Source: Oscheius dolichura (lineage: Eukaryota; Nematoda; Chromadorea; Rhabditida; Rhabditidae). From it: DNA of 64,000 nucleotides. Position numbers and translations under genes: made by a program. Positions within the stretch are counted from its first letter, which is position 1, and every line of letters begins with the position of its first letter. The DNA is taken from NCBI GenBank assembly GCA_932521035.1, contig OW051496.1:4092001-4156000 (forward strand). The letters are read 5' to 3'. The notes beneath the pieces are model-generated. The model was given only the letters and a program-made list of their open reading frames with translations. It ran no database searches and was not told the DNA's origin. This document shows positions 36,889 through 48,600 of this stretch, piece after piece.

Positions 36889-37531
36889 ATGGTTCGTCGG
36901 CGATCTGCTTCTCCTAGACCTTCAGCTCCTGTAAGATCAGCTCCTATGGCTAGGGCTGCTCCGGCTCCTACTCCAATGGTCGCTGCTCCCAGACCAGGTT
37001 CGTTTAAGCGTGAAATATTCGTAGATTGTATGGTCTTTTTTTAAAATTATTTTATTAGTACGGTAGCGAATAAGCTCATTTTAGCTGCCACTTCGACACC
37101 TTTGTCCCGTGGGCCCACTCCGATGGCCGGTGCACCATCTCAAGGACCTGGCTTGATGGGCCAAATGGCCGCTACTGCCGGAGGAGTTGCTATTGGCAGC
37201 GCTGTGGTACGTCTTTTATTTAATTTTACTTCTTTAGTTTAACGCTAGCAGATATTATGCTAATGTCGAAATTTAGGGTCACACCGTCGGTCACATGTTC
37301 ACTGGTGGAAGTGGTGGATCTGGTGGTGAAGTTGCTCCAGCCCCTTCGGCTACCGCCTCATGCCAGCAATATTCTAACCCATGCGAATTCGAATGGGTTC
37401 AATTTGTAGAATGGCAAGTTTTATACTTTTTCGAGCACTTCCTTATTTCCAGCAGCCAGACTCAATCTGATGTATCACTTTGCAATGGCTTCAATGAAGC
37501 TTTCAAACAGTGCAAAAGCCGCTACGCCTAA
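36889..37531 (+). CDS. CHCHD2-like twin CX9C mitochondrial protein, copy 2
   Basis: Exons: 36889-36997, 37085-37206, 37277-37413, 37453-37531 (148 aa). Same order of parts as copy 1 at 20 kb, with CX9C pairs at C113/C123 and C133/C143. Differences lie mainly in the Ala-rich spacer (four residues shorter) and near the N-terminus. TTTTCAG ends one nt before the ATG. Intron 3 begins GCAAGT where copy 1 has GTGAGT, so it is a GC-AG intron; the sequence on both sides is otherwise alike. Intron 2 is almost identical in the two copies, showing recent duplication. Both copies look intact. Confidence 0.92.
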
Positions 37532-37735
37532 AGATCAACGTATTCGTATAAATTATCACCTCTAAAGTCTATTCGTTTCTGTATTATTTTGTAGCAGATA
37601 AAAATGTACTTTGGTTCAAATATTTTTGCAAGAAATGTTGAGTGTCCGTTTTAGAATCTATCCATTTTGTATGCTAAAAGTTTATCTTGCAACAATGTAA
37701 CAACATTCAAAAACAAATAACAATCCTAGAAGAAC

Positions 37736-38484
37736 TTATGCGGTAGATTCCTTTTCTTCCCCGCAATTTGTGATCACCACTTCCTTCCGTGGGGTTCCAT
37801 TTCGAGATCCTTGAGCTTCAATTTGTCGAACAACAGACATACCGTCAGTCACATGGCCAAAAACAACATGCTTTCCATCAAGCCTAAACGTTCAACATTT
37901 GAACAGCAAAAACAAAAGCAATACCAAGGTGTTTGAGCAGTACAGATGAAGAACTGAGATCCGTTAGTTCCAGGACCTGCGTTAGCCATCGATAAAGTTC
38001 CCGGACCAGCATGAGAACGCTTGAAATTTTCATCCTGAACAAAAACTTTACGATACGCAAAGACGGTCGCTATATACCTCGAACTTGTTTCCATAAATGC
38101 TCTCTCCACCTCGGCCGTCCCCCAAAGTAAAATCTCCTCCCTGAAGACGAATACGAATAATTACACAGCGGAAAAATGAAATACCTGAATCATGAAGTCG
38201 GGAATAATTCTATGAAATGTTGATCCCTTGAAGTGAAGCGGTTTTCCACTTTTACCAGTTCCTTTCTCTCCGGTGCAGAGGGCACGGAAATTTTCCGCTG
38301 TTTTTGGAACCACATCATTGAATAACTGAATGCAAAAATAACACTAATAAAACTTCCCTACCTCGATAGTAATTTTTCCAGCCGGCTGATCTCCAATCGA
38401 GACGTCGAGGAAAACTTTCGAACGGTTTGATGCAAATCTGGCACTGGAGGAAAGAAACTTTGCCGAATTAAAAAGAAGCCTCAT
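37736..38484 (-). CDS. cyclophilin-type peptidyl-prolyl isomerase, probably mitochondrial
   Basis: Speeds proline cis-trans isomerisation during protein folding. Exons: 38484-38362, 38325-38185, 38140-38078, 38034-37925, 37883-37736 (194 aa). A 20-residue N-terminus with Arg, Ser and hydrophobics and no acidic residues looks like a mitochondrial presequence. The single cyclophilin domain keeps the active-site residues: [15 protein letters not shown] (R80, F85, Q88), SQFFICT and W146 in [12 protein letters not shown], which predicts cyclosporin binding. An acidic tail ends EEKESTA. Converges on CHCHD2 copy 2, 204 bp apart. Confidence 0.94.
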
Positions 38485-39094
38485 CTGGAACAGGTTATTT
38501 CAGTTTTGTTAAAACATAAAAAACAAAGCTTATACAAGAAAGAAACGCGCTTGTGCATTCGAAAGATCGCTTTCTCACGAGAACGTTCTTTCTCATTCTG
38601 TGCGTTCATCTTCGCTAACAAAACGGTGAGATTACATACTTTTTTAGCTTATTTTTGACGCGTTTTACTTGCTGCAATATACTGTTACTCGAAAAACAAC
38701 TCAAAAACAGCAGTCTAGGTCACCACGAGTTGCACTTACGAAACATTCAAAACGAGTGACCCAATACGTAGCAGTTCGTAGAAAATCGCGTATACTGCCG
38801 ATATAAACACCGTTTTCTTTTGAAGCTGCCCCGTCGCTTTTACATTCCACTTGTGATTCTTCTAACCTTATTTTGTTTTCCCCTCCTAACCTTATTTTGT
38901 TGACATTAGTGCTTTTGCAACTGGAAAGATTGCCAACAAGAAGTTAGGAACTAATTTATTTGTACGGGAGATTTGGAGAGCCGATAGAACATTTAGAAGG
39001 AAATACATCATTCCTAGTTTGCTTTTAAGCTTAGGATTTGCTCCTTTGATTCATCTTATTGATTTCTTGAATTTCTCATGTCTCTAGTTTTCAG
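38485..39094. promoter_or_regulatory. divergent promoter region
   Basis: 610 bp between the cyclophilin (minus) and otubain (plus) starts. A short direct repeat CCTAACCTTATTTTGTT occurs twice near 38870 and 38887. GTTTTCAG touches the otubain ATG. Confidence 0.4.
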
Positions 39095-40948
39095 ATGGGT
39101 ACCGAATGCCGTGTAGAAGAGAAGAAACCAATCTCCCAGCTAACGGGACGTTATGAGACGGGAGGAACGAATCTCCGCTCAAAGCTGCAGGTTACTTTCT
39201 TTTAGTTAGTTTTCGTAATGTTTTCTTCAGATGCTTTCGACTGAATGTGATCATTTTCGTGATATTGGTGAAGATGGCGGGTCATTTTGGGTAGCCTATC
39301 TTGTACGCTTGGGTGATCTCCTCGACAACGCCCAGCTGAATTTCAATCGACTGGAGAACATCATTCAAATGGATTTCAACAAATTGAAAGATCTCTCCGG
39401 CACTTATTCGTTTCTTCTGCCTGATGTGAGTTTACTTCTTTACCCCTCAAAGAGATCCTTTAGATTCAAGACACATTGAATAATATGAAAAATCTTGGTA
39501 AATTCGATATAACTGGAGCAAATATGGATAGTTATGCAATGTTGGCTTCGTGGATGAAACAAGCGACCATCGGCTACGTCCTGCAATACGAGGATCGATT
39601 CAACCGGTGGCTGACCAGGGACAATTTCCGAAATAATCTTGTGAAACAGCTGAACAGCCTGGCCATGCATCCGGATGACACCCTTTTGGGAGCCTTTGCA
39701 GAGCTGTTTCGTGAGTTTTCCCTCTTCAATCAAAAGGCGTTTCCTTGTTTAGAAGTAAATCTTCGTATCTACGCGCTGGACAATTCTCCCATCGAGGAGC
39801 ATATCAGTTTTGGGTATAAGGGAGCCGTGGAGCATACTGGAAAAGAGGCGGACTTCATTCTTCTCCAGGAGGACGGGGCCAACAACGGCTACAAGTACAA
39901 GCTGCTCTATCAGGATGCCGAGACTCTGAGACGACTGGACTACAACCTCGTGGGTGAGTGTCTCCCTCTCTATTCTCTCCTATTGGGGACTGTTCCAGAC
40001 ACCCGGGTCAGTTTCAATGGAATGAGCAGTATCCACGGGGCGTCGGCCTCCACCGGCTGTGATGTGGCCTGTGCCAGTAAGCCTCCCGGCACCACAACGG
40101 ACGAGGATCTTCGGCCGCTGGTCTCTGAGAAGGAGCCGATTGAGAACGTGCTGGCCGAGTACAACATGGTCGAGAGTCCCGAGTACTACGTGAAGATGAG
40201 CGACATCGCCCAGCGGTACAAGTACATCCGGAGGACGCGGGGCGACGGCGCCTGCTACTGGCGGTGTCTGCTGATCAGTATCGCCGAGAAGTGCACCACC
40301 GAGCCGGCCTACCTCGAGAAGTGAGCCGTCCTCCCTCTTATGATATTAAACGGGTTAAGAATGAGGGCCATCTGTAAGGAATACCTGGAGACGATGCCGA
40401 ATCTGGGCTTCGAGAGCCTCGTCATCGAGGACTTCATCCAGACATTCCAGGAGGAAATGCTGGACAAGATAGCCAACGGGCACGCCAAGCAGGCCTTCGA
40501 CAGCATCTCCGACAACAACCACCACATGTACTTTGTCTCCTTCATCAAGTAGGCCGTCCTCCTCTCCTGTCCCTACCCCTCCTCCCTTTTAGACTGATCA
40601 CCTCCGGCTACATAATGTCCCAAGGAGACGAGTACCTGATCAATGCCCAGGCCGAGGGATTCACTAATCTTCGAGAATACGTCGACCAGCGTGTCCAAAT
40701 CATGGAGACACCGGCGGACGATGTCGGTATCTGTGCCAGTCTCAAGGTCTTCGGTTCGTCCCATCCTTTCTTCCTATACTCATCCTCCATTAGAATTGAA
40801 TACCCGAGTGGAATATGTGAGCCGCGACGAGAGGCCGATGAGCCAGAAGGGCAGCTACTACCTGCTGCCGTATGACGACGAAAAGGCCGACTACAACATC
40901 TTCCTCCTCTGGCGGCCGGAGCACTACGACCTCCTCTACAAGGAATAG
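39095..40948 (+). CDS. double otubain-domain deubiquitinase with inactive first domain
   Basis: Cleaves ubiquitin from proteins. Exons: 39095-39190, 39231-39425, 39464-39710, 39753-39953, 39999-40320, 40360-40548, 40593-40753, 40794-40948 (521 aa). The C-terminal half is a full otubain: YKYIRRTRGDGACYWRC with D329 and C332, FIKLITSGYI, and the His motif PEHYDLLYK with H514. The N-terminal half follows the same plan but the Cys motif reads DGGSFW (Ser50) and the His motif reads GYKYKLLY (Lys227), so it cannot be catalytic. An intervening linker of about 70 residues is Ser/Gly-rich. OTUB proteins usually have one domain of about 270 residues. Intron 4 joins the halves in frame, which argues for one protein. 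The 3' end shares a palindromic poly(A) signal with UNC-45. Confidence 0.85.
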
Positions 40949-41014
40949 ACACGCCCCTCGGCCCAGCCCCTATACGAGTCTTTCCCCCGGTCATTTCTTC
41001 CTTCAGAAACTTGT

Positions 41015-41026
41015 AATAAATTTATT
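41015..41026. terminator. palindromic poly(A) signal AATAAATTTATT
   Basis: Reads AATAAA on both strands and lies between the convergent otubain and UNC-45 stop codons, 67 and 123 nt from them. It can serve the 3' ends of both transcripts. Confidence 0.6.
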
Positions 41027-41148
41027 TATGACCGTCAAAGATTAGAAAAGGCACGGAACGGTGAGATTCTCGGGGGTCACATTGCAGAGGAGAGGTGAAA
41101 GCTTGAGTTTGACCAGAATGAGTGGGGGAGGATGGCCCAGGGGGCAGA

Positions 41149-44100
41149 CTACTCCTCCTGGATGGTGGAGATGTCATTCGTCCTCTCGAACATTTCCCGG
41201 TCCGTTGGCTTGATCAAATTGAACTTCTCCGCCACTTCCAGAGCCGCCTTGGCCTGCTCAGTCGACCCGGCTCGGTCTTTATTCTTCGCTCCGAGTTTGG
41301 TGATGGCTATCAGCAGACGGAAGAGATCTGTCTGGAACGGGATCGCAATTACTTGTTTTCATCAGGGAAACGTACCGCGACGATCTGAGCACAGAGCTTT
41401 TCGTCGCTCCTCATGATGTTGGCAATGCCCATCAGCCCTCGCCTCTGCACTTCGGGCACCTCGTGCATACAGATCTCCTTGAATATCTCCTCCCAGCTGG
41501 CGATCTCCGTCATTATCCTCTTACACGCCTCGGGATACTCGGTCAGGAGGGCGAAGGCGGCGGAGGAGGCCATCGCCAGCCGCTCATCCTCCTCTGCTGC
41601 GTAGAGTGTCCACAGCTTCAGTTTATCTGTCCCCGGCTTGACTGTCTCTTCCGCGAATTCTTCCAAGAACAGCATATTCAGGAGAAGCTCTGCAGCAGCG
41701 GCTCTCAAATGTTCGTGGTCCGTCATGAACCAGAACTCTTCAACTTTGGGGATGGCCTTTTCCTTGAGGATCCTCCTCCTGACCGTGTCGGACATCGATG
41801 CCTAAAAGAGGAGAGAATAGACCTTTGAGAGAGACAGGAACATACCAAATTGGTCAGGGTGCAGAGGGCATCGTAGTTGGGCTTTCCGTCAATGTCCGGG
41901 TGGAGCAGGTCACACAACGGCTTGACGACTTCGTAGGCCTTCTGGCCGGGGAAGGCGATTTGGGGATCGGCCTTGATTCCCAGACGGGCGATGGCGTGGG
42001 AGGCCTTGATTTTGCCCTCGGGGGTGGCCTCTTTACACAGATGGAGACACAGCTTCAGTCCTCCCTCGCTGATAATCCTTCCTCTGAGGTCTTCGTATTG
42101 GGAGAAGGCGAGGATGGCTCTGAAAGGGACTCAATGAGGGAAAAAAGACAAGTCCAACCTGGCGAGGAGTTCCATAGCATTCTCCGATTGGGTCTTGCTC
42201 ACGGCGACACAGGCACTAACGGCTCCGTTTGCTACCAGGGCGCGGGCCCTCTTCTCCACGTAGTCCTCCGTATCCTTGGGATGAGTCTCGGGGACATGAT
42301 GCTTGGAGAACTGAAATGGCCATTTAAATGAGGAGGGCCTTCTTCCACCTGGGCCAGTTTGACCAACTCTTCCGAGACTTCGGGTTTCTCATAGGAATTG
42401 GTCAGGTTGACGTAGATTGAGGCCAGGGTGTAGACACAAATGGCTCCGGCACTCTTGGCCAGGGTGAACAGAGCCTGAAGGAGAAGGGGATCCTCCACGA
42501 TCCACTCCTTGACATCGGCGTCGAGGGAAAGGTACGAGAGACCCTCACAAGCCTTACTGAAACAAGGGAATAAGAAAGGGGTTGGTGGGAAAGGAGTGCC
42601 TTCTGACATCGACGGAGTACTTGTTGTAGTCGAGGAGGAACTTTTTACAGGTCTTGGCTAGGTTGATGACGGCGCCCTCCTCCATCGTCGCGCGGGAGAT
42701 GTCGTCTCCTCCGGCTGATCCACACTTACACAGACCCTGAAGAGGAGGATATCTTTCTTTAACAAAGGAGAACCAACCACAAGGGCCCGGACCTTGACAT
42801 TCTCATCGGTCGAGTTGTACAACTTCCGGAGGATGGGATAACCGACTTTGAGGATGTTGGTGGCTCTCTCGTGCTTGCTGACGGTTTGGACAATCAGCTC
42901 GGCGGCGACACTCTGCATCAAGTGGTCATCCGAGCCGGCCATCATCATCATTATGGCAGTGACTTGGTCATTCGTGACAAGATTGATGCCCAAATCCACT
43001 GGGCCTTGAAGCATTGTGATCAAGAAACAGGCCAGCTTCACGCGCTTCTTGTGCCCCTCCGCGTCGTCCGAGCAGTGGGCCATGACATTGCTAAAGGGAA
43101 GAAGTCAAATAAGAAGAAATGGCCCACTTCATGAAGAGGTCGACCTTCTCCTTGAAGATGGTCCTCTTCGTGTCGAAGACCATGTCGTCGTGTAGTCGAG
43201 CCAGGCAGATGGACACGTGTTGGCGAGTCTCGTGGCTCACTGGATAGTCACACATTTCCGGAATCTGGGAGGCCACGTCGAGGAGGGCGAGCAGTCCTAG
43301 AAGAAGGTTATAAACAAAGAGGACTGTCTACCTCTCTCCTCTGTGAATTTCCAGGACCATCCTCTCGGGATGCCGCCGTCCATATGCATCAGATTTTTGA
43401 GAATGAGGTCGATGACGGTCTCCCTGACCTGGGCAGTCACCGCCTTGTCTGTGAGCATCTCTTGCAACTCAAGAATGACCCGGACGATCCACAGCTTGTT
43501 GGCTGAAACAGGGGAATAGAGGAGAAGGGCAGCCGGCACTACCGTCAGCCACCTCTGGGTCGGGTTTCATGTTCTTCGTCCTGTCCATCTTGGCCAGGGC
43601 GTTGAATACTCTCTGCACGATGAGGCCGGCCGCATCGGCGAAGTCCTTCGATGGCCGGGCGGCCGGCAGCCGGCAGACGACTCTGGCAGACTTCATCGGG
43701 TCTTGTTGGTTGTGAATCATGAGGAAATACAGAGCCTGGAAATGGCCCCCTCAATTTTCTAGTAATAAATCTCCCCGGGAAGAGGACCTTGAGATGGTCT
43801 CGCCCCGCAGAGATGATTAATGTTAGGTGGAATAGCCGCCACCGGGGGTCAGGTCGCCTGTCGTCATAATTCATACCGAAAAAAAACAAACCCGTTTATG
43901 ATTTTTGGCCAATTCGTCGATGATTCTCACGGCGGTCAGGGCGATCTCCTCCGGTTCTTTTTGGTTATTAATCGTAGCCATCAAAGTCGGGATTATTTGA
44001 CCCTAAAAGAGGCTGCCCTCCTCAATAATCCAATAAAAATTACATTGTTCCAGACTTGCTGAGCTCCGGTCTCTGACTCTCGGGCGAGGACGAGAATATT

Positions 44101-44786
44101 GTTATAGGCCTTCTGCTTCTGCTCGTTGTCCGTGGCTGCTCCTTGGAAGGCCAGGCGACACATGTCCGACACCTGGAGGGGACGAATTTCTCGAAAACGA
44201 GAAAGCCACCCACCTTGCTCTCCATACTGGTAGCGTTTTTGACCTTGTCCTGGGTTGCTTTATGCAATTTCTGGACCAGTTGCTCAATTGCTCTGAAAAT
44301 AGAAATAAAAATCGATATTTACGGTCTGCCAATGGTAAGAGAAGGCCAGAGGAAGAGGAGGACTCACTTGTCCTTTGGAGCCATCTGATAGGCGAGTTGA
44401 GCATCCTTGAAGGCGGCGGCCGTGTTGTCCAACAGTTCCTTGGCCTGTGCCCGCCGGAACAGGGCCTTGATATCTCCGGGATCTGTTTCCAATGCTAAAA
44501 AGGGAGTAAGAGAAGCTCTTCAATAATCCCACCTTTAGTAGCATCGGCCTCTGCCCCCTCGTAGTCCTCCGTTTTCAACCTGGCCAGTGATCTGTTCCTG
44601 TACAGAGTGGCTCTCAACGTCTTCTCTTCATCCGTCGTCAACTGGAGAGCTTGAGTGTATCTGACAAACTTTCCATAAATTAGAAATAAAGGATACTCAC
44701 TTATCGACGGCCTCTTGCCACTGTCCCGTCTTGACAGCCTCGTTTCCCTGATCACGAAGGCTTTCTGCGGATTCTAGCTGGACCAT
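41149..44786 (-). CDS. unc-45: UNC-45 myosin chaperone
   Basis: Folds myosin heads and assembles thick filaments together with Hsp90. Sixteen exons: 44786-44701, 44660-44533, 44494-44368, 44292-44214, 44172-44044, 44002-43892, 43735-43543, 43502-43332, 43296-43128, 43090-42778, 42736-42600, 42556-42349, 42310-42159, 42119-41846, 41801-41376, 41331-41149 (961 aa, the length of C. elegans UNC-45). Three TPR repeats at about 6-115 (RNRSLARLKTEDYEGA) bind Hsp90. A long armadillo-like central and UCS region follows (ACEGLSYLSLDADVKEW, YDALCTLTNLASMS). Intron 11 appears to use a GC donor (AAG|GCACTC); using the GT at 42607 instead would drop residues. A single gene, as in other invertebrates. Confidence 0.95.
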
Positions 44787-45069
44787 TGTCTAAATATCTG
44801 GGTCAACCGAGGCAAGGGAGGGGAGATCTAATCAATAGTCAGGGGACAACAGGGGCTGAAGTGCAAATGAGCTCTGGAAAGTCTCTCCGGAGAAAGACGG
44901 AACCGGATCTCGCTCGGTCTGGAAGTTGCGCGAATGTTCCCGGCTCCGGGGGGCTCTGGAAGCCTCTGGGTCGTGTGCGCGTTGTAAACCACACACCCTC
45001 ACCCTCGTAGACCGAGCTCTGTTCGTCTGTGGCATTTTAGACCGACCTGGGGTCAAAATAACCAACGGG

Positions 45070-45290
45070 ATGGCGGGAAGACGCTTTCAAAAGTCTAGTG
45101 GGACAACTGGTCACCTTACTCGTGATCCCAGACCAACTCTTGAAGAGTATTTGCCCGGATTTCGTAATTTAAAGGTCGTGTCTGTGTCTAAATTCTCCTA
45201 TTTAAATTAATATCTATGTTAAAATATGATATCTTGTGCATTTTATAGCTCTATGAACTTCTAGGGCCAACTAATAGGGAGCCAAGGTGA
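45070..45290 (+). CDS. small conserved-looking protein, unknown function
   Basis: Two exons, 45070-45174 and 45249-45290 (48 aa): MAGRRFQKSSGTTGHLTR, then TLEEYLPGFRNLKLYELLGP. A splice acceptor CATTTTAG lies 28 nt upstream of the ATG and AATAAA 70 nt after the stop, so the unit has a complete gene structure. No signal peptide or membrane segment. The family is not recognised. Confidence 0.55.
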
Positions 45291-45359
45291 AATCGGTTAA
45301 AAAGCCCAGAAATACACACGGACACAACTACGACATTAATTTAAGCGAGAGAAAAAGGA

Positions 45360-45372
45360 AATAAAATTTATT
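45360..45372. terminator. overlapping poly(A) signals on both strands
   Basis: AATAAA (45360-45365, plus) sits next to TTTATT (45367-45372, AATAAA on minus) between the convergent small-protein gene and syndecan. Confidence 0.55.
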
Positions 45373-45693
45373 GACGACATCACATTTCAGGATTTCAGAC
45401 CTATACGAATGCGAAAGAAAAAAAATAGACGGTAAAATCATAATCTTGACAATTTGTGTGCTTGTTACAACCATGGATACATTGAAGGGAGGAGGGATAA
45501 GTGGAGAGGAGATTTCAGGAGACGGAGGGCAGGGGGACACGTGGAGCAGATTATTACAGAAAAAGAGAGGAATTGGGGGAGAAGACAGCGGGAAGATGAC
45601 TCATCCTCCCGATGCCTTTGAGAGACAGAAAAAGCACCCGCCCGGGATGGCATCTGAGGAAAAGGAGAGGAGGAGGTGGAGGACACCCAGGGA

Positions 45694-48600
45694 CTACGCG
45701 TAGAACTCCTTGTTGGGGGCCTTGGAGTACGGGTAGTTGCTGTAGGGACGGGGCTTGGGCTCGTCCAACGCGTAGCTGCCCTCGTCCTTCTTCCTCATCC
45801 GGTGGACGATAAACATCACCAGGAGGACGGCAGTGATCAGACCGATGACGGCTCCTCCGATCAGAGCTGAAAATTCCGATTATTTTGGGTTTTATGGGAG
45901 AAAGAGAGCAACAGAGTCAATCTCCCCTCGCGGCCATCTGTTACTGTCCCCTGCCGTCATCGTCCGTCTCAGCTCGCCCCATTATAGACACTAATCCAAC
46001 TAATTCGACATTGTCCGGGCCACGGACAAGGACCTGGCCCCCTCTTCGAATTAGCGCATCCTCAATTATGCATGTCACGCCATGTGCTGCTGCCGATGTG
46101 TTGGTTTTACTAATTGTCTGGAAGTGGGAGACAGGCAGGCTGGCAGAGAGAGAAAGTCCCCGACTGCGCGAGATTCTCTTATCACCTGACCGCATCTCGT
46201 TCTCTCTTCTCCCGTGCTGTCTCTTTGACCACCGGACGCGGCTAAGATAACAGGAGGCTGGAGGTCGCGCTACTGGAGAGGGGGCACAGTTGAGGGACGA
46301 CAAGTATTTGCTTATAAAACACTACAGGTACGATAGGGGGATGGAGAGCCGGGGGAGGCTACTCAATTTGGGAAGACAGGGGCAATCAGATTTCCGCTTT
46401 AGACTACTACGGCCGGCAAGGAGAGGATCGCTCGAGCACTCTTTCCTGACTGTTCCCCTCTCGTTGTCAACCTTTACAAACTCTCCAGTGTCCACCTTGG
46501 CCATTTGACAAACGATAATGTGCTGGCGGGAACCAGTCCTTTCGAATCAGATGATAGCCACTTTTCACCCCGTGTAACTCATACTCTCCACCCGGGAGGC
46601 CGCCTCTCCCGCCGACACAAGGTTAATGGGCTACCTCCCTGTCAAAGACAGGCAGAGACAGAGAAACTCAATCTCTATAGGATATGGGAAATGGCTAATT
46701 GTGACAGCCCCTTGAGCTGCCCTGGGTTCCGGGGGAGGCGGGCAGTCCCCATGACCATCTGCCCCCTCTCGGCGACGACGAGAACAAACACGGTCAGGGG
46801 AGACTCCTCCTCGTGTATCAATCATATATCGACCCGATATGCAAATCCAATGGCAGCGACCGGAAAATCGGGACTCCACTTTACGAGGTGTCGCCAGGGC
46901 CCTTTGGGACGGCGGGAGGAGGATGACGGGAAAGGACAAAGGAGACAGTGGATTACGCGATGAGACAGATGGAGGGGGAAATTGAATAGAGACAGAGGCC
47001 ATTGGAATGTAATGCAAATGGTGGCCCTTTGATGGTTATACTGGCCATCGATTGGAAGACGACTGGCCTTTCCCCATTTTAAGATCAGAAGCCGACAGCG
47101 GCTGTCATCAGAGAAAGGAGACTACAGGGGGCAGATGGCTATCGCTCTTCTCAAGAGGCAGCCGAAGGGCAGGCTAGCCACAGTTAGACAGCCGATCCCC
47201 CTAAAGGCTCCCAACAGGATATCCTGCCCTTTGTCTTCTCTCCCCCGGTCATCTCATCCTCCGACATTCATTAAAGCTGACCGAGGTGACAACGCCGCGC
47301 TTCCTCTCCAGGGTGTGGAGACATGCTGTGTGCGCAAATACATGGAACAGGGGAACAGATGGCCCCGTCTGATGAATATCTTCCATTAGCCGGCCCCCTT
47401 TTCTCTTGAACTCGTCTTCGTCTTTTTCTGACCCAGAAAGAAATTAGGGGATTATGCCGCGCCAAAAACAGACGCAAATCCCCTAAAACCCCCGGCAGTT
47501 TGAGAGGTCCTCGGCTAAGCTGGATGAGTGCGGACGGCCGTGGAAATTGCTAATTGGTAGCTGGGAGGTGGCCTTCCTGTTTTCATCACAAGAGGACACT
47601 GGCCACCCCCTTGGCTCACACCTGCAATTGGCTCCCCAGCTGTGAGTTACGCAAGGGTCTTTGTATTGATGACCCCTCCCCGGGTCCTATCGCTCAGAGG
47701 AGCAAGCATCTACCGCAATAACCTCGGCCAGATCAAACGGCACCGGCCGGCTCCAATCCCGGCCATAAATCCGGCGCCAGCTCCCTGTTTCAATTGACCT
47801 CCTCTGAATTTTACAGCCAGCCACCTGGATAACACGGCCCTAAACCAGTGCCCCCTCTCTGCCTCTATAGATAGTCGGGCCAATTATGAGCAGAGTCTCT
47901 CTCGCCCCTGGTGGTCCCCGTCCCTCAATTGGAGGAGTACTCTAAATGCGCAATCACACCCATTGGCTCGCTGGCCCCGATTAACTAGCTCTATTCACTT
48001 CTCTCATTGGATCCCCCTCCGTAGCCCGCGATAAAAGGGGCCCCGCCCGTAGGTCGAGAGAGAACAACTGCGTCGACACTAAAACATCTTCCTGGCAACA
48101 CTTTTACAATCTCCTCGATAATAAAAAAGGCAGGGAGGGGAGGACGGTCCCCAGTGGGAGGTGCTAATGTGCAGGGCATTATAGCCACGGAACGGGAGCG
48201 GTCCGCCATTTGCTCTCTCCCTGACAAAATTACAACAAAATCACACGAGGAGCCACTCTCGAAGAGATACAAAACACTAGTCACCCTAATCGCCCGATCG
48301 ATCATCCCGGGAGGAGGCTGGGGATCATGATGGACGACGGTGGCAGAAGGTTTTTTACAACTGGGGGAGGTCGAGGTGGCGATGGATAGTACGAAACAGT
48401 CTCTATTTCAAGAGGCTCTGTCATTAATCAGCCTCCCCTCTGGCAATATCCCGGCCGATTGGCTATTCCATGCGAGGAGCTAATTACGGCCGAGGGGACT
48501 GGGAGTATACAGCCCGGAGGATACTCACCTGCAACAATACCCGGTTTAGGGATAGGGCTGAACGGTGACCCCGTGGGAATATCATCCGGCGAGGCGGGAA

